NCBI RefSeq assembly: GCF_004331175.1 | Contig: NZ_SJOD01000001.1 | Coordinates: 434,001 to 498,000 of the forward strand | Direction of reading: 5' to 3' | Source: Acinetobacter sp. ANC 4178 | GTDB lineage: Bacteria; Pseudomonadota; Gammaproteobacteria; Pseudomonadales; Moraxellaceae | DNA: 64,000 bases | Shown here: positions 47,868 through 57,912 of the stretch, piece after piece | Layout of the letters: each line of letters opens with the position of its first letter | Numbering within the stretch: position 1 is the first letter of the stretch | Translations under genes and position numbers: made by a program | The notes under the pieces: generated by a model | Database searches by the model: none | What the model was told of the DNA's origin: nothing | What the model saw: the letters and a program-made list of their open reading frames with translations, nothing else

Positions 47868-48560
47868 TTACTGCTCCAAAAGTTTTAAAATATCCGCCGC
47901 TGCAGCTTGTTCTGCAAAACGACGACTTGAACCTTCACCCTTAAATAGTGGTAAACCTTCGACCGTACAGTTCACCTTGAAATGTTGGTTAGGCGCATCC
48001 CCTTGTATATCAACCACTTCATAAATAGGAAGTGGTTTCTTACGTGCTTGCAAATACTCTTGCAAGCGTGATTTAGGGTCTTTCAGTTGGTCTGTCGGTT
48101 CGATATGGTCTAAATAAGGTTCGTACCATTTTAGCACGATACGCTCTAATACCGTTAAGTCGGCACAATCAACATAAATTGCTCCAATAATGGCTTCAAC
48201 AGTATCTGCCAAGATCGATTCACGATGATGTCCACCCGACTTTAACTCACCTGTACTTAAAATTAGGCTGGTACTGAGTTTTAAATCATTTGCGATTTTA
48301 CCCAATGCTTCCTGTCGAACCAAAGTCGCACGCATACGCGTTAAACGCCCTTCATTTTCATATGGATAAGCATGGTACAAATAATTGGCGATGATCATTC
48401 CTAACAACGAGTCACCTAGAAATTCTAAGCGCTCGTAATTATATTTATGGCTTACCGAACGGTGCGTCAAAGCAAGCTGAAGTAGCTCCGCTTGCTTAAA
48501 CTGATAACCTATCCGACTTACCAAGCGAATATCACTTAGTTTGGGCTGACCTTTGATCAA
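47868..48560 (-). CDS. rnc: ribonuclease III
   Basis: RNase III cuts double-stranded RNA in rRNA and mRNA maturation. The signature ERLEFLGDSLLGMII holds the catalytic Glu and Asp, and DTVEAIIGAIYVD the second acidic pair; a dsRNA-binding domain (residues about 155-228) follows. No ATG or GTG lies in frame before the conserved KLSDIRLVSRIGYQFK region, so the start must be a TTG, at 48560 (230 residues) or 48572 (234). I choose 48560 because homologues I recall start at that position. The start lies 29 bp inside the DUF4845 gene. Confidence 0.95.
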   Translation of the reverse strand: MIKGQPKLSDIRLVSRIGYQFKQAELLQLALTHRSVSHKYNYERLEFLGDSLLGMIIANYLYHAYPYENEGRLTRMRATLVRQEALGKIANDLKLSTSLILSTGELKSGGHHRESILADTVEAIIGAIYVDCADLTVLERIVLKWYEPYLDHIEPTDQLKDPKSRLQEYLQARKKPLPIYEVVDIQGDAPNQHFKVNCTVEGLPLFKGEGSSRRFAEQAAAADILKLLEQ

Positions 48561-48906
48561 AACTTTTCTCAAACTTTAACACTAAATCAATATTCAGTAA
48601 GAAAGGCTTTCTTACCTCATAACTCTTTTTCACTTGTAAACCATCAACATTTGTCACTTGAGCAATATCCTCGAATTTTATATCGCGAACATTGTTCATA
48701 TCTAAACGCTGCCCCATTTGACTTGAAAATTTCGACGGACTGATATCAGCAGGACTACTTTGCAGTAATTCTGTAATCTGACTATCAATCACACGATCAT
48801 CCCAATAGGGTCCCCAAACTGCAATTGCGACCTTTGCTAAAAAAGCAAAGCCAATAATTGCAATTAAAATACCAATATATGATGCACCCTTTTGATTTCG
48901 ACGCAT
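48532..48906 (-). CDS. DUF4845 membrane-anchored protein
   Basis: A 124-residue protein with an N-terminal membrane segment (about residues 8-30; SYIGILIAIIGFAFLAKVAI) and a small periplasmic domain (ITELLQSSPADISPSKFSSQMG, then MNNVRDIKFEDIAQV). DUF4845 proteins resemble truncated type IV pilin-like proteins and always lie between lepB and rnc in gammaproteobacteria; their function is unknown. Its 3' end overlaps the rnc start by 29 bp. Confidence 0.92.
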   Translation of the reverse strand: MRRNQKGASYIGILIAIIGFAFLAKVAIAVWGPYWDDRVIDSQITELLQSSPADISPSKFSSQMGQRLDMNNVRDIKFEDIAQVTNVDGLQVKKSYEVRKPFLLNIDLVLKFEKSFDQRSAQTK

Positions 48907-48929
48907 TTTTTATTTTCCATTTTGGTCAA

Positions 48930-49757
48930 TTAATCAATTTTGCCATTACGGCTAAATGACGGCAGTTTAAAACCTGGCTCTTTATGCATCCAAACATAAA
49001 ATGCTCGCCCAGTTAAGTTCTCTTCAGGCACAAATCCCCAAAAACGACTGTCAGCACTTTGATCACGATTGTCCCCCATCGCAAAGTAGTGCCCTTTAGG
49101 AACTTTCACTTCCCAATATAAACCATTTTCAGTTGAGTATTTACCATTTTCAATATAATTAATAAATGGTGCTTGACGAGCAACATTCACCCCTTCCAAC
49201 TCACGCATGGTAAAGGTGTGTTCACCCAAAGTTTCTTTATGATAAATTGAAGTCGGTGTATCTAAAGCATCTTTTTCACGACTAAACTCAACAGGAACTT
49301 TCGCAACTTTTTTCCCATTAATCGTGAGTTGACCATGATCATAAACAATATGATCACCAGGTAAACCCACAACGCGCTTGATATAGCTAATCGTCGGTTG
49401 AGGTGGATAACGGAAAACAATGACATCACCACGTGATGGCTCACCCACATCGAGAATTTTCTTATTCACAATCGGCAAACGCACACCGTAGTCAAACTTA
49501 TTCACCAGAATAAAGTCACCTGTTTCTAACGTCGGCACCATAGAGTCCGATGGAATATTAAATGGCTCATATAGGAATGAACGTAGAACCAAAACCACCG
49601 CCAATACAGGCCAGAAATCATAAGCCCATGTAATAATGAAATTTTCATTACCCCTACCCTTGGTTTGTCTTTGTTTAAATACAAACTTATCCAGCAACCA
49701 CACCAAGAAAAAAATCAGTGTGGCAGGCACGAGTATTAAATTAAAATCAAAATCCAT
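48930..49757 (-). CDS. lepB: signal peptidase I
   Basis: LepB removes signal peptides from exported proteins in the inner membrane. The 275-residue protein has two N-terminal membrane segments (about 5-22 and 45-62), the catalytic Ser in NIPSDSMVPTLETGD (box B), the Lys in SYIKRVVGLPGD (box D) and GDNRDQSADSRFWGFV (box E). It lies 21 bp after lepA, in the conserved lepA-lepB order. Confidence 0.97.
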   Translation of the reverse strand: MDFDFNLILVPATLIFFLVWLLDKFVFKQRQTKGRGNENFIITWAYDFWPVLAVVLVLRSFLYEPFNIPSDSMVPTLETGDFILVNKFDYGVRLPIVNKKILDVGEPSRGDVIVFRYPPQPTISYIKRVVGLPGDHIVYDHGQLTINGKKVAKVPVEFSREKDALDTPTSIYHKETLGEHTFTMRELEGVNVARQAPFINYIENGKYSTENGLYWEVKVPKGHYFAMGDNRDQSADSRFWGFVPEENLTGRAFYVWMHKEPGFKLPSFSRNGKID

Positions 49758-49778
49758 GAGCTAAACGACCTCTAATTC

Positions 49779-51596
49779 TTATCTTTCTACTTTCAACACA
49801 GCCAAGAACGCTTCTTGCGGGATTTCTACACTACCCACTTGCTTCATGCGTTTCTTACCTTCTTTCTGTTTAGAGAGAAGTTTCTTCTTACGCGAAACAT
49901 CACCACCATAACATTTAGCCAATACGTTTTTACGCATCGCTTTTACAGTTGAACGGGCAATAATCTGCGCACCAATTGCAGCCTGAATGGCCACATCGTA
50001 CATTTGACGTGGAATCAAATCTTTCATTTTTTCAACGAGTGCAATACCGCGATGGCGTGCATCTTGACGGTGACAAATCATGGCCAAAGCATCAACTTTT
50101 TCACCATTAATTAAGACATCAACCTTAACCAAAGCTGAACTCTCAAAGCGCACAAAGTTATAGTCTAGCGAAGCAAAACCACGTGAACATGATTTCAACT
50201 TATCAAAGAAGTCCATAACAACTTCCGCCATTGGGATTTCAAAGGTAATCGAAACTTGGTTCCCCAAGAATTTCATATCTTTTTGTATACCGCGACGCTC
50301 AATACATAAGGTCATCACGTTACCCAAGTATTCTTGCGGAACAAGGATATGACATTCAGCAATTGGCTCACGTAAATCTTCTACCGTAGATCCATCAGGC
50401 ATTTTTGATGGGCTGTCGATATAAATCGTTTCGCCTTTTTTGGTTAACGCTTCATAAATTACGGTTGGCGCAGAACTAATCAGGTCAAGGTCATATTCAC
50501 GTTCAAGACGCTCTTGAACGATTTCCATATGTAACATGCCCAAGAAACCACAACGGAAACCAAAACCTAAAGCATCTGAACTTTCTGGTTCAAAGAACAA
50601 TGCCGAGTCATTGATTTGTAATTTTTGCAACGCTTCACGGAATGGTTCAAAATCACTTGAATCAATTGGGAAAAGACCCGCATACACCTGTGGTTTAACC
50701 TTTTTGAAACCCGGTAAGATAGCGACTTCTGGCGTTGCTGCAAGTGTGATGGTATCACCTACTGGTGCACCAAAAATATCTTTAATCCCGGCAATTACAA
50801 AGCCTACTTCACCCGCTTCAAGCATGTCGGTATCAGTATGTTTAGGATTAAACACACCTACTGAAGTCACAGGATGTGTTTGTCCTGTCGATTTCACCAA
50901 CATTTTGTCGCCCTTACGGATACGACCTTGTTTAATACGAACGAGGGATACAACGCCTAAATAGTTATCAAACCAAGAGTCAATAATTAAGGCTTGCAAT
51001 GGCGCTTCACGATCACCTACTGGTGGAGGAATCACATCGACTAAACGCTCAAGTACACCCTCGACACCCAAACCAGTTTTTGCAGAACAGGTAGGAGCAT
51101 CTGTCGCTTCAATGCCGATAATTTCTTCAATTTCGTGAATAACGCGCTCTGGTTCTGCTTGCGGTAAATCAATTTTGTTCAAAATTGGCAAAACTTCTAG
51201 GCCTTGCTCAATTGCGGTATAGCAGTTTGCAACCGATTGTGCTTCAACACCTTGTGCAGCATCTACAACCAATAACGCGCCTTCACAAGCCGCTAAAGAA
51301 CGAGACACTTCATAAGAAAAGTCGACGTGCCCAGGCGTATCAATGAAGTTCAATTGATATTCTTGCCCGTTTGGATGTGTGTAATACAAGGTTACAGACG
51401 CCGCTTTAATGGTAATCCCACGTTCGCGTTCTAACTCCATTGAGTCCAAAACTTGGGCTTGCATTTCACGATCTTGTAAACCACCACACATTTGAATAAA
51501 ACGGTCAGCCAAAGTCGACTTACCATGGTCAATGTGAGCAATAATCGAAAAATTTCGGATGTTATTGATATCAACGGATTTTTTAGCTTGCGCCAT
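49779..51596 (-). CDS. lepA: elongation factor 4 (LepA)
   Basis: LepA is a ribosomal back-translocase-like GTPase. The 605-residue protein has AHIDHGKST (G1), RERGITIKA (G2), DTPGHVDF (G3), NKIDLP (G4) and the characteristic C-terminal domain ([20 protein letters not shown]). ATG 51596 has aaggtaac upstream. It is the first gene of a long minus-strand run lepA-lepB-DUF4845-rnc-era-lipoprotein-recO-pdxJ-miaE with gaps of about 30 bp or less. Confidence 0.97.
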   Translation of the reverse strand: MAQAKKSVDINNIRNFSIIAHIDHGKSTLADRFIQMCGGLQDREMQAQVLDSMELERERGITIKAASVTLYYTHPNGQEYQLNFIDTPGHVDFSYEVSRSLAACEGALLVVDAAQGVEAQSVANCYTAIEQGLEVLPILNKIDLPQAEPERVIHEIEEIIGIEATDAPTCSAKTGLGVEGVLERLVDVIPPPVGDREAPLQALIIDSWFDNYLGVVSLVRIKQGRIRKGDKMLVKSTGQTHPVTSVGVFNPKHTDTDMLEAGEVGFVIAGIKDIFGAPVGDTITLAATPEVAILPGFKKVKPQVYAGLFPIDSSDFEPFREALQKLQINDSALFFEPESSDALGFGFRCGFLGMLHMEIVQERLEREYDLDLISSAPTVIYEALTKKGETIYIDSPSKMPDGSTVEDLREPIAECHILVPQEYLGNVMTLCIERRGIQKDMKFLGNQVSITFEIPMAEVVMDFFDKLKSCSRGFASLDYNFVRFESSALVKVDVLINGEKVDALAMICHRQDARHRGIALVEKMKDLIPRQMYDVAIQAAIGAQIIARSTVKAMRKNVLAKCYGGDVSRKKKLLSKQKEGKKRMKQVGSVEIPQEAFLAVLKVER

Positions 51597-51768
51597 GAGT
51601 TACCTTAAGAAAAAAATAGTGCCAAGTACAAAGCAGAGGTACTAAGCGTAAGCGGTTAAACAAATTGCTGCCGATTATAGCAGATTGCAAAAATGAAAAA
51701 GTGATAAATTCGTTTAAACGTTCAGGTTTTTAAGTCTGTACATTTTTCAAACATGCGCGCATAGGCTT

Positions 51769-52221
51769 TTAAACCGTAAAGCGCTGTGAAAAATCTAATG
51801 GATTTATCTGATCATTTAAGGGTTGATACGCTTGCGAAAATGTCGGCGAAATACGTTTAGGTCGTCCTGTTGCAATTTCCACACAAGCCCATTTGGTCTG
51901 ACCCATAAATAGCACAGCTTGATCGGCTGGTCGGTAAAAAACATACTGACGAAATAAATACATACTATTGATGTCGCTTAGCCATGTCCGCAATACAATT
52001 TCGTCATTCAATAAAGCTGCTTTGCGATATTGCACATGATGCTCAACTGCGACCATGGCATGTTTGAGTTCTAAATACTGCTGAATACCCAAACCTAACT
52101 GGTCAATATGTGCCGTTGCGATATCCTGCATCCACTGCACATAAACCACATTATTGACATGTCCCAACGCATCAATATGCTCTGGTTTTACCGTCAAATT
52201 TAAATCAAAAATCGCGCTCAT
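51769..52221 (-). CDS. acyl-CoA thioesterase, 4HBT hotdog family
   Basis: From ATG 52221 a 150-residue hotdog-fold protein. VKPEHIDALGHVNNVVYVQW (about residues 11-30) is the 4HBT signature with the catalytic Asp and the HVNN motif. MVAVEHHVQYRKAALLNDEI and KWACVEIATGRPKRI complete the fold. It likely hydrolyses an acyl-CoA; the substrate is unknown. Longer starts up to 52311 exist but lead to a non-conserved N-terminus. It sits between mucD and lepA, a place with no gene in Pseudomonas. Confidence 0.87.
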   Translation of the reverse strand: MSAIFDLNLTVKPEHIDALGHVNNVVYVQWMQDIATAHIDQLGLGIQQYLELKHAMVAVEHHVQYRKAALLNDEIVLRTWLSDINSMYLFRQYVFYRPADQAVLFMGQTKWACVEIATGRPKRISPTFSQAYQPLNDQINPLDFSQRFTV

Positions 52222-52318
52222 TAATTTGTTTGTCCTGTCCATGGTTACGTTAAAGTTTAAAAAACCATGTTGATGCTTTTCACACTTAAGTTGATTCGGC
52301 TGCGTGAACACCAGCCAA

Positions 52319-52355
52319 AAAAAAGTCAGTCTAAACTGAATAGACTGACTTTTTC
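52319..52355. terminator. bidirectional-type terminator after mucD
   Basis: A 14-bp stem (aaaaagtcagtcta with tagactgacttttt, 52320-52333 and 52341-52354), a 7-nt loop and A/T-runs on both sides. Confidence 0.92.
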
Positions 52356-52386
52356 CAGTTCATGTCATGATTTCACATCAAGATGC

Positions 52387-53775
52387 TTAAATACGCATCC
52401 CTAAAATAGCCCGCTGTCCTTCACGAATCAGTGAAACACGCACAATGCTCTCTTTCTTTAAACCTGAAACGGTTTTGATGAAATCTTTCGAATTATTGAT
52501 GGTTGTATTGTTTAACTGTGTAATGACATCACCCGGTAAAATCCGTGCTTGAGATGCCACCCCACCGCGCATCACGTCTTGAATCAATATGCCACCTTTA
52601 ATATTCAGTTGCGCTAATTCGGCTGGCGATAAATCACGAATTGCCACACCAATTTTTGGTCCAGCACTTTCTGCGCCCTGATCCACTTTAGCAGGCGTAT
52701 CATCTGGGGCAGTGGTTAAGGTTGCAGAAATATTACGGGTTTTATCATCACGTAATACTCCAAGTTGAATGGTTTGATTTGGTACAGAACGGTTTAAATA
52801 ATTAAGGAGTTCTGAAGTGCGTGAAATCGCTGCACCATTGTACTTCAACACAATATCACCTGTTTTTAGACCTGCTTTTGCTGCGGGTGAATTTGGTGTT
52901 ACGTCGGTAATTAAAGCACCTTCTGGTTTCGGTAAATTGTAAGATTCTGCCAAGTTACGATCAATATCTTGCATCATAACGCCCAGATAAGAACGAGTCA
53001 CTTTACCATTCTTCTTCAACTGGTCTGCAATATCCATAGCAACATCAATTGGAATGGAGAAAGACAAGCCCATGTAGCCGCCCGTTCCACTAAAAATACG
53101 CGAGTTCACCCCAACCACTTCGCCCCCTTGGTTAAACAGGGGGCCGCCTGAGTTACCCGGGTTTAATGCAACATCGGTTTGAATAAATGGAACTGATGTT
53201 TCACCCATCATATTCCGCATTTTGGCACTGACAATCCCTGCCGAAGCCGAATAATCAAAACCAAATGGAGAACCGATGGCCAATACAGGTTCACCCACTC
53301 TTAGTTGATCGACATTACCCGTTTTGAGAGCAGGAAATTGATCCCCTTTCACTTTAAGCAATGCCACATCGGTACGTTCATCACTACCAATGACTGTTGC
53401 ATCTAACTCACGACGATCATTCATCATAATGGTGACTTTAGAGGCATTTTCGACTACATGATGATTCGTCAGTAAATAGCCATCTTTACTGATAAAAAAT
53501 GCACTGCCATAAGCCGTTTTTTCTTGTGGGGCTTGCTGCTGCGGAATAATGACCTGATTACCAAAAAAACGACGCAAAATTTCTGGTACTTGTTGTTGCA
53601 TAATTTCTTCTTGGGTCATTTTTTTGACCACATTCACGCTCACCACCGCAGGACTGACTTGCTCAACTAAATTAGAAAAATCCACTGCTGGCGCGGCTTG
53701 AGTTTGTACTGCCACCATTGTAAAAACCGCAGCATACATTCCTTTTTGTAAATAGCCACTTTTCATAAAACTCAT
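52387..53775 (-). CDS. mucD: Do-family serine endopeptidase (MucD/DegP)
   Basis: A periplasmic protease and chaperone of 462 residues. It has a signal peptide (to VQTQA, about residue 28), the catalytic triad His in LLTNHHVVENA, Asp in DERTDVALLK and Ser in NPGNSGGPL, and two PDZ domains (residues about 260-345 and 370-455). Position next to nadB and lepA matches mucD of Pseudomonas. No sigma factor or anti-sigma gene is between it and nadB here. ATG 53775 or 53766. Confidence 0.95.
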   Translation of the reverse strand: MSFMKSGYLQKGMYAAVFTMVAVQTQAAPAVDFSNLVEQVSPAVVSVNVVKKMTQEEIMQQQVPEILRRFFGNQVIIPQQQAPQEKTAYGSAFFISKDGYLLTNHHVVENASKVTIMMNDRRELDATVIGSDERTDVALLKVKGDQFPALKTGNVDQLRVGEPVLAIGSPFGFDYSASAGIVSAKMRNMMGETSVPFIQTDVALNPGNSGGPLFNQGGEVVGVNSRIFSGTGGYMGLSFSIPIDVAMDIADQLKKNGKVTRSYLGVMMQDIDRNLAESYNLPKPEGALITDVTPNSPAAKAGLKTGDIVLKYNGAAISRTSELLNYLNRSVPNQTIQLGVLRDDKTRNISATLTTAPDDTPAKVDQGAESAGPKIGVAIRDLSPAELAQLNIKGGILIQDVMRGGVASQARILPGDVITQLNNTTINNSKDFIKTVSGLKKESIVRVSLIREGQRAILGMRI

Positions 53776-53995
53776 TCACTCAATTATTGTTACGTATTAG
53801 ACAAAAAATTTTTATCATAAAACTTGTGATTCTTGCGTAATAATATGTTCAATTATGTTTTAGCAAAACAAGTACTTATTTTTAGATGAAGTTATAGCAA
53901 CTTGATTGCTTTTTCTGATAAGCACTCGACTATTTTACACTTGCCTTTTATCTCAAAAAGCGTTGTCATTACCAAACTTTTTTTAAAATTAGCTG

Positions 53996-55636
53996 ATGGA
54001 AATGTCTAATTTAAGCTCAACGCATCAATTTGATGTGATTATTGTGGGCAGTGGTGGCGCAGGTTTAAGTTTAGCACTGTCATTACCTCATCATTTCAAT
54101 ATTGCAGTTTTAGCAAAATCGACCCTAACCGATGCCAGCACTTATTATGCACAAGGCGGGGTTGCCGCTGTTCTGGATGAAACGGATTCCATTCAACAGC
54201 ATATTGATGACACCATGATTGCAGGCGCGCAGTTATGTGAACTTGATGCGGTCAAACAAACTGTTGAAGGGGGAAAACCCTCTGTTGATTTCCTGCTTAA
54301 TAACGGCGTGCAGTTTACTTTAGATGAACAATCACAGTTACATTTAACCCGTGAAGGCGGTCATTCACAGCGCCGCATTATTCACGCAGCCGATGCAACT
54401 GGGCGTGCGATTTCGACCACGCTGGTACAACGTGCACAAGAAAAAAACAATATTACGATATTTGAAAACTTTATTGCGATTGATTTAATTACTTCGCAAA
54501 AACTTGGTTTAGATGAATATCACAATCGTGCGCTAGGTCTATATGCACTCGATGAAAAAACTGAATTAGTTCATACGTTCTTAGCACCTTTTACCGCATT
54601 GGCGTGTGGCGGTGCAATGAAAGCCTATCTGTATACCTCAAACCCTGACATCGCGACTGGTGATGGGATTGCCATGGCGTATCGAGCAGGTTGCCGCGTG
54701 GCAAACATGGAATTTAACCAGTTCCATCCTACTTGTTTATACCATCCGCAAGCTCGCTCATTCCTCATCACCGAAGCCATGCGTGGTGAAGGTGCTTATT
54801 TAAGATTGCCTGATGGTGAACGCTTCATGTTGCGTTTTGATGAACGTGCTGAACTGGCACCACGCGATATTGTTGCCCGTGCCATTGACTATGAAATTAA
54901 ACGTTTAGGTATCCGTCATGTCTGGTTAGACATTACCCATAAACCAGAAGCCTTCGTCAAAGAACATTTCCCGACGTTGTATGCTCGATTACTCGAATTA
55001 GGCATTGATATCACTAAGGAAATGATTCCTGTTGTTCCTGCTGCACACTACACTTGTGGTGGCGTGGTGGTCGATGAACATAGCCAAACCGACATTCAAG
55101 GTTTATATGCGATTGGTGAAACCTCTTATACGGGTCTGCATGGTGCCAACCGTATGGCAAGTAACTCTCTACTGGAGTGTTTCGTCTATGGCATGAGTGC
55201 TGCTGAACATATTGAATCGCATTATGTTGAAAATTATAGTTCGCCTCAAATTCCAGAATGGGATGATTCCCAAGTCATGAATCCAGATGAAGATGTAGTC
55301 ATTTTGCAGAACTGGGATGAATTGCGTCAAACCATGTGGAACTATGTGGGCATTGTCCGTACCACCAAACGCTTACAACGTGCTTTACACCGTATTGAAA
55401 TGCTCAAGCGTGAAATCACTGAATATTATGAAGATTATCAGGTCAGTAAAAATCTGATTGAACTGCGTAACTTGGTGTTGGTTTCAGAAATGATTGTACG
55501 TTGTGCTATGGAACGTAAAGAATCTCGCGGGCTACATTTCACTTTAGACTATCCTGAACTGGCGTCTGAATTACGAAAAACAGTACTCACGCCTCCAAAC
55601 TTCCAAATTGAAACACCTTTGGTGAATGCTGAATAA
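53996..55636 (+). CDS. nadB: L-aspartate oxidase
   Basis: NadB oxidises aspartate to iminoaspartate, the first step of NAD synthesis, using FAD. The 546-residue protein has the dinucleotide-binding motif [14 protein letters not shown] near the N-terminus, the active-site loop [29 protein letters not shown], and [20 protein letters not shown] near the C-terminal helical domain. It is transcribed divergently from mucD across 220 bp. ATG 53996 or 54002. A palindromic hairpin follows the gene. Confidence 0.96.
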   Translation: MEMSNLSSTHQFDVIIVGSGGAGLSLALSLPHHFNIAVLAKSTLTDASTYYAQGGVAAVLDETDSIQQHIDDTMIAGAQLCELDAVKQTVEGGKPSVDFLLNNGVQFTLDEQSQLHLTREGGHSQRRIIHAADATGRAISTTLVQRAQEKNNITIFENFIAIDLITSQKLGLDEYHNRALGLYALDEKTELVHTFLAPFTALACGGAMKAYLYTSNPDIATGDGIAMAYRAGCRVANMEFNQFHPTCLYHPQARSFLITEAMRGEGAYLRLPDGERFMLRFDERAELAPRDIVARAIDYEIKRLGIRHVWLDITHKPEAFVKEHFPTLYARLLELGIDITKEMIPVVPAAHYTCGGVVVDEHSQTDIQGLYAIGETSYTGLHGANRMASNSLLECFVYGMSAAEHIESHYVENYSSPQIPEWDDSQVMNPDEDVVILQNWDELRQTMWNYVGIVRTTKRLQRALHRIEMLKREITEYYEDYQVSKNLIELRNLVLVSEMIVRCAMERKESRGLHFTLDYPELASELRKTVLTPPNFQIETPLVNAE

Positions 55637-55641
55637 AATAC

Positions 55642-55673
55642 GGCAGGTACAGTTATTTTGAACTGTACCTGCC
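55642..55673. terminator. strong hairpin after nadB, no T-run
   Basis: A perfect 13-bp inverted repeat (ggcaggtacagtt, 55642-55654, with aactgtacctgcc, 55661-55673) and a 6-nt loop. The T-run expected of a terminator is missing on both strands. Confidence 0.65.
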
Positions 55674-55722
55674 CATTAAAATGTTCTAGTTATCACTCAA
55701 TTTTAACAGTAATTATTCAATC

Positions 55723-56154
55723 TTATGATGGCATTCGCTGTGGCGGTACTGAATATGTTCCTGTCACATGTGCCACAGGTTCATCTTCATCAACCGAATA
55801 AATCCAAACTTCTCCCACAATAAGGGCTTTGCCAACTTTCATCAGTTTACATACTCCGCGCAAGTCTTGCGAAGCTGCGGGTTTACGCAAAAAGTTAATG
55901 TTTAAATTGGTGGTCACGGTTAGCCCAACAATGCCAATTTCCCCAAGGATTGCAATATACAAAGCATAATCTGCAACCGTCATCATGGTCGGTCCTGAAA
56001 CCGTACCACCGGGACGCAAATCTCGATCATCAATATGATAAATGACCGTTGCACCCCGATCAGTAATCGATTCAATCTCGCATTTTTCTAAACTTTGCGG
56101 AAAATGTTGCATCAAAAACTGAATAATTTGAGCTTGTTTACTTTGCATATTCAT
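55723..56154 (-). CDS. PaaI-type hotdog thioesterase
   Basis: A 143-residue hotdog protein. RPGGTVSGPTMMTVADYALYIA (split RPGGTVSGPTMMTVAD and YALYIA) takes the place of the usual HGG block with catalytic Asp, and TTNLNINFLRKPAASQDLRG is the strand pair that follows. The His of HGG is replaced by SGP here, as in some members of the YiiD/PaaI group. Substrate unknown. It lies 83 bp after tmk and could be part of the pabC-mltG-tmk transcript. Confidence 0.85.
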   Translation of the reverse strand: MNMQSKQAQIIQFLMQHFPQSLEKCEIESITDRGATVIYHIDDRDLRPGGTVSGPTMMTVADYALYIAILGEIGIVGLTVTTNLNINFLRKPAASQDLRGVCKLMKVGKALIVGEVWIYSVDEDEPVAHVTGTYSVPPQRMPS

Positions 56155-56237
56155 TGCGTATTCTTGTCCTACTTCCCTATTCGATCATCACTATAAAAGA
56201 TTATTCAGTGTTCGACACTAGGAAAATTGATCAACAA

Positions 56238-56837
56238 TTACACCAAATATGACAAAGCTTGTGCAAAAACTTGTTCTGGTGTCTGTGTCGCATCTAAACG
56301 TTTCATACGTTCAGGTTGCTGCTCCCAAAGCGTTTGGTAACCCGCACGAACTTTATCAAAAAAGCTGACTTTCTCTTGCTCAAAACGATCTAAAGCACCA
56401 CGTTCACGCGCACGCGCCATACCAGTTTCGATTGGAGCATCTAACCAGAAAGTAATATTTGGCATATGTGAAACAAAATGATCGTTTAATAAATTTAATT
56501 TGGTTTGATCCAAGCCACGTCCCGAACATTGATAAGCAAAACTTGCATCGGTAAAACGGTCGCATAAAACAGTTTTACCCACTTGCAAGGCAGGTACAAT
56601 GACTTGCTGTAAATGCTGTGCGCGTGCGGCATAAATCAATAATAACTCGGTATCATTGGACATTGATTCATCATGATTCACTGCCAATAGTAGGCTGCGA
56701 ATCTGCTCAGCCATTGGTGTTCCACCCGGCTCACGCGTTAAAACAACTTCTATGCCTTGCTGTTGAAAATGCTCATGAATTTTACGAATGAGAGTGGTTT
56801 TCCCGACACCTTCTGTGCCTTCAAAACTAATAAACAT
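56238..56837 (-). CDS. tmk: thymidylate kinase
   Basis: Tmk phosphorylates dTMP to dTDP. The 199-residue protein has the P-loop FEGTEGVGKTTLI, the DR(Y/F/H) motif in VLCDRFTDASFAYQ and the Arg-rich lid ARARERGALDRFE. It starts at ATG 56837 with gga 8 bp upstream, 3 bp after mltG. Conserved order pabC-mltG-tmk; holB, the usual next gene, is not here. Confidence 0.96.
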   Translation of the reverse strand: MFISFEGTEGVGKTTLIRKIHEHFQQQGIEVVLTREPGGTPMAEQIRSLLLAVNHDESMSNDTELLLIYAARAQHLQQVIVPALQVGKTVLCDRFTDASFAYQCSGRGLDQTKLNLLNDHFVSHMPNITFWLDAPIETGMARARERGALDRFEQEKVSFFDKVRAGYQTLWEQQPERMKRLDATQTPEQVFAQALSYLV

Positions 56838-56840
56838 GTT

Positions 56841-57905
56841 TCACTCCTGCTTCGATTTTAAAACGGATAAATATTCTTTGACGGCACGATTATGCTCTTC
56901 CAAAGTTGCACTGAATTTATGTCCACCATTGCCTGTGGCAACAAAATAAATCGTGTTGGAATCATCTGGATGCATTGCTGCCTCAATCGCTTTTTTACTT
57001 GGTAAAGCAATAGGCGTTGGAGGCAAGCCACTCATGGTATAGGTATTATAAGCGGTCGGTGTTCTTAAATCTTGACGGGTGATATTGCCTTTATATCGAT
57101 CTCCCATTCCGTAAATAACCGTTGGGTCGGTTTGCAAACGCATGCCTTTTTGCAAACGACGTACAAAGACACCTGAAACTTGCTGTAACTCACTGTCCAA
57201 ACTGGTCTCTTTTTCAATAATCGACGCCATAATCAGCGCTTCATATTTATTGTTATAGGGTAGATTAGGAGCACGATTTTCCCAAGCCTGATCCAGATTT
57301 TTCATTTGACGACGGTACAAGTCTGTCAAAATTTTCTTATCAGATTCACCTTTGTTAAAGAAATAGGTATCTGGTGCAAATAAACCTTCAGGGTGCGAAA
57401 ATGGAATATTTAAAGCTTGTAGCATCTCTGCTTGCGGTAGATTTGAAACCTCTTTTTTTACCAATGGATTCTGTTGTAATTGCTCTACCAATTGTTTAAA
57501 GGTGGTGCCTTCAATCACTAAAACACGATTCATCTGCGCATTTTCAGCATTAGAAATAAACTCTAAAACCTGACGTACACTCATACCCTGATCAATTTCA
57601 TAAACACCCGCTTTTAAGCTCTCGTGAATCATGATTTTTTGATAAAGCTTTAAAATCAAAGGGAAATGAATCTTATTTTCTTTTGATAGTCGATCAATCA
57701 AACCCGAATAGCTATCCCCCTGACCAATCGCTAAAAGTTGTTTTTTACCTTCTACTGGATAAGTCTTAAATAAACTCGACCAAAGAATACCGATGACAAC
57801 GACTAGAAATAGCCCAATAAAAATTCCCCATTTTTTAGCGGAGAATTTTGCTGTTGGCGTGCCTTTTTTCGCAGGCTTTTTTTTCGGTTTTGGTTTACTG
57901 CTCAT
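56841..57905 (-). CDS. mltG: endolytic transglycosylase MltG
   Basis: MltG cuts nascent glycan strands and sets their length. The 354-residue protein has a Lys-rich cytoplasmic N-terminus, one membrane segment (about residues 27-46) and the YceG domain with LysM-like subdomain (LLAIGQGDSYSGLIDRL). The catalytic Glu is in LIMASIIEKETSLDSE, and GLPPTPIALPSKKAI is conserved. The gene starts 7 bp after pabC. Confidence 0.95.
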   Translation of the reverse strand: MSSKPKPKKKPAKKGTPTAKFSAKKWGIFIGLFLVVVIGILWSSLFKTYPVEGKKQLLAIGQGDSYSGLIDRLSKENKIHFPLILKLYQKIMIHESLKAGVYEIDQGMSVRQVLEFISNAENAQMNRVLVIEGTTFKQLVEQLQQNPLVKKEVSNLPQAEMLQALNIPFSHPEGLFAPDTYFFNKGESDKKILTDLYRRQMKNLDQAWENRAPNLPYNNKYEALIMASIIEKETSLDSELQQVSGVFVRRLQKGMRLQTDPTVIYGMGDRYKGNITRQDLRTPTAYNTYTMSGLPPTPIALPSKKAIEAAMHPDDSNTIYFVATGNGGHKFSATLEEHNRAVKEYLSVLKSKQE

Positions 57906-57912
57906 AATAAAA

